Shown: piece by piece, positions 49,676 through 49,901 of the stretch | Numbering within the stretch: the first letter of the stretch is position 1 | How the letters are laid out: every line of letters begins with the position of its first letter | NCBI GenBank assembly: GCA_029553375.1 | Contig: JAKPCH010000007.1 | Span: 1 to 49,901, forward strand | DNA from: Deltaproteobacteria bacterium | GTDB lineage: Bacteria > Desulfobacterota > Syntrophia > Syntrophales > UBA8958 | DNA: 49,901 bases | Direction: 5' to 3' | The notes under the pieces: generated by a model | What the model was told of the DNA's origin: nothing | Databases searched by the model: none | The model's input: only the letters and a program-made list of their open reading frames with translations | Position numbers and translations under genes: made by a program

Positions 49676-49901
49676 TCAACCGCTCTTTATACGGACTATG
49701 GCCTCCAGATAGGCCCGGCCTTCCACGTCGTAGGCGAGGGTGATCGCCGTCTCGTCCGCCGCCGTCTGGCCCTCGATCTCTTCCGGGGCGCGGCGGGCGG
49801 GGAGGGAGAGACGGTAGTACCGCTCGGGATCCAGGTGCTGGAGGAAGGCGCCGCCGAGGATGTTCAGGCATTCCTTGAGGCAGTCCTCCCGGACCTGTTC
49901 G
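49676..49901 (-). CDS. CheX/CheC-like protein, C-terminal part (partial)
   Basis: The gene enters from the right edge; 75 codons are visible, ending in TGA at 49676-49678. The segment [14 protein letters not shown] has the E-x-x-N spacing of CheX/CheC phosphatase motifs; the end reads [16 protein letters not shown]. It is 20 nt upstream of cheY. It may be a second CheX-type protein or a CheC/FliY relative; the N-terminus is outside the window. Confidence 0.7.
   Translation of the reverse strand, partial: EQVREDCLKECLNILGGAFLQHLDPERYYRLSLPARRAPEEIEGQTAADETAITLAYDVEGRAYLEAIVRIKSG

Noticed and set aside
1-49901. tRNA, rRNA, CRISPR arrays, insertion sequences, phage genes
   Set aside because: Reading both strands, no transposase, integrase, spaced repeat array or RNA gene pattern was recognised; the flagellar genes are contiguous.

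Overview
The window is one almost uninterrupted flagellar and chemotaxis locus of a GC-rich, Gram-negative bacterium. P- and L-ring genes (flgI, flgH, flgA) require an outer membrane. FlhF/FlhG suggest controlled polar placement. The fliW-csrA pair, a sigma54-type regulator (FlrC/FlbD type) and the gene order resemble Desulfobacterota (former Deltaproteobacteria) more than enteric bacteria. That lineage call is an inference from gene content only. About 60 genes are supported. Only one gene-free stretch exceeds 300 bases (35177-35783).

Layout, left to right. (1) 1-4747, plus strand: flagellin end, fliD, fliS, a fliT-like gene, flaG. (2) 4902-8777, minus: flgN-flgK-flgL-csrA-fliW (hook-filament junction plus the CsrA/FliW switch). 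(3) 8992-13751, minus: flgF-flgG-flgA-flgH-flgI-flgJ (rod and rings), then flgM from its own promoter. (4) 13958-29887, minus: motA, two motB-like genes, fliL-fliM-fliN-fliO-fliP-fliQ-fliR, flhB-flhA-flhF-flhG, fliA, a second fliL-like gene, a kinase-like gene, then a four-gene tail (unknown, SwrB/DUF2802-like, second fliK-like, flhB-tail-like). (5) 30093-35126, minus: fliK-flgD-flgE and a small unknown gene. (6) 35784-42498, minus: flgB-flgC-fliE-fliF-fliG-fliH-fliI-fliJ and a MotE-like gene. (7) 42545-46406, minus: a TPR protein, a soluble histidine kinase and the sigma54 activator. (8) 46546-48771, plus: PilZ protein and a second stator, motA-motB. (9) 48787-49901, minus: cheX, cheY and a partial CheX/CheC-like gene.

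The sequence shows the regulatory wiring directly. Eight sites with the exact sigma54 spacing (GG-N10-GC) lie before fliD, flgN, flgF, motA, fliK, flgB, the TPR operon and pilZ. Four sigma28-like sites (TAAA-N16-GCCGA) lie before fliD, flaG, flgM and the four-gene tail. The kinase/activator pair would therefore drive hook-basal-body, export, stator and FliA synthesis, while FliA, held by FlgM, would drive filament and tail genes. Promoter positions also fix several start codons.

The least familiar parts are the sigma28-preceded tail with the upstream degenerate kinase-like gene; a MotA followed by two MotB-like proteins, one lacking the proton-binding Asp; a large FliD carrying two copies of a module also found in FlgE; a FliK built of long internal repeats; and a PilZ protein with a roughly 75-residue insertion upstream of motAB.
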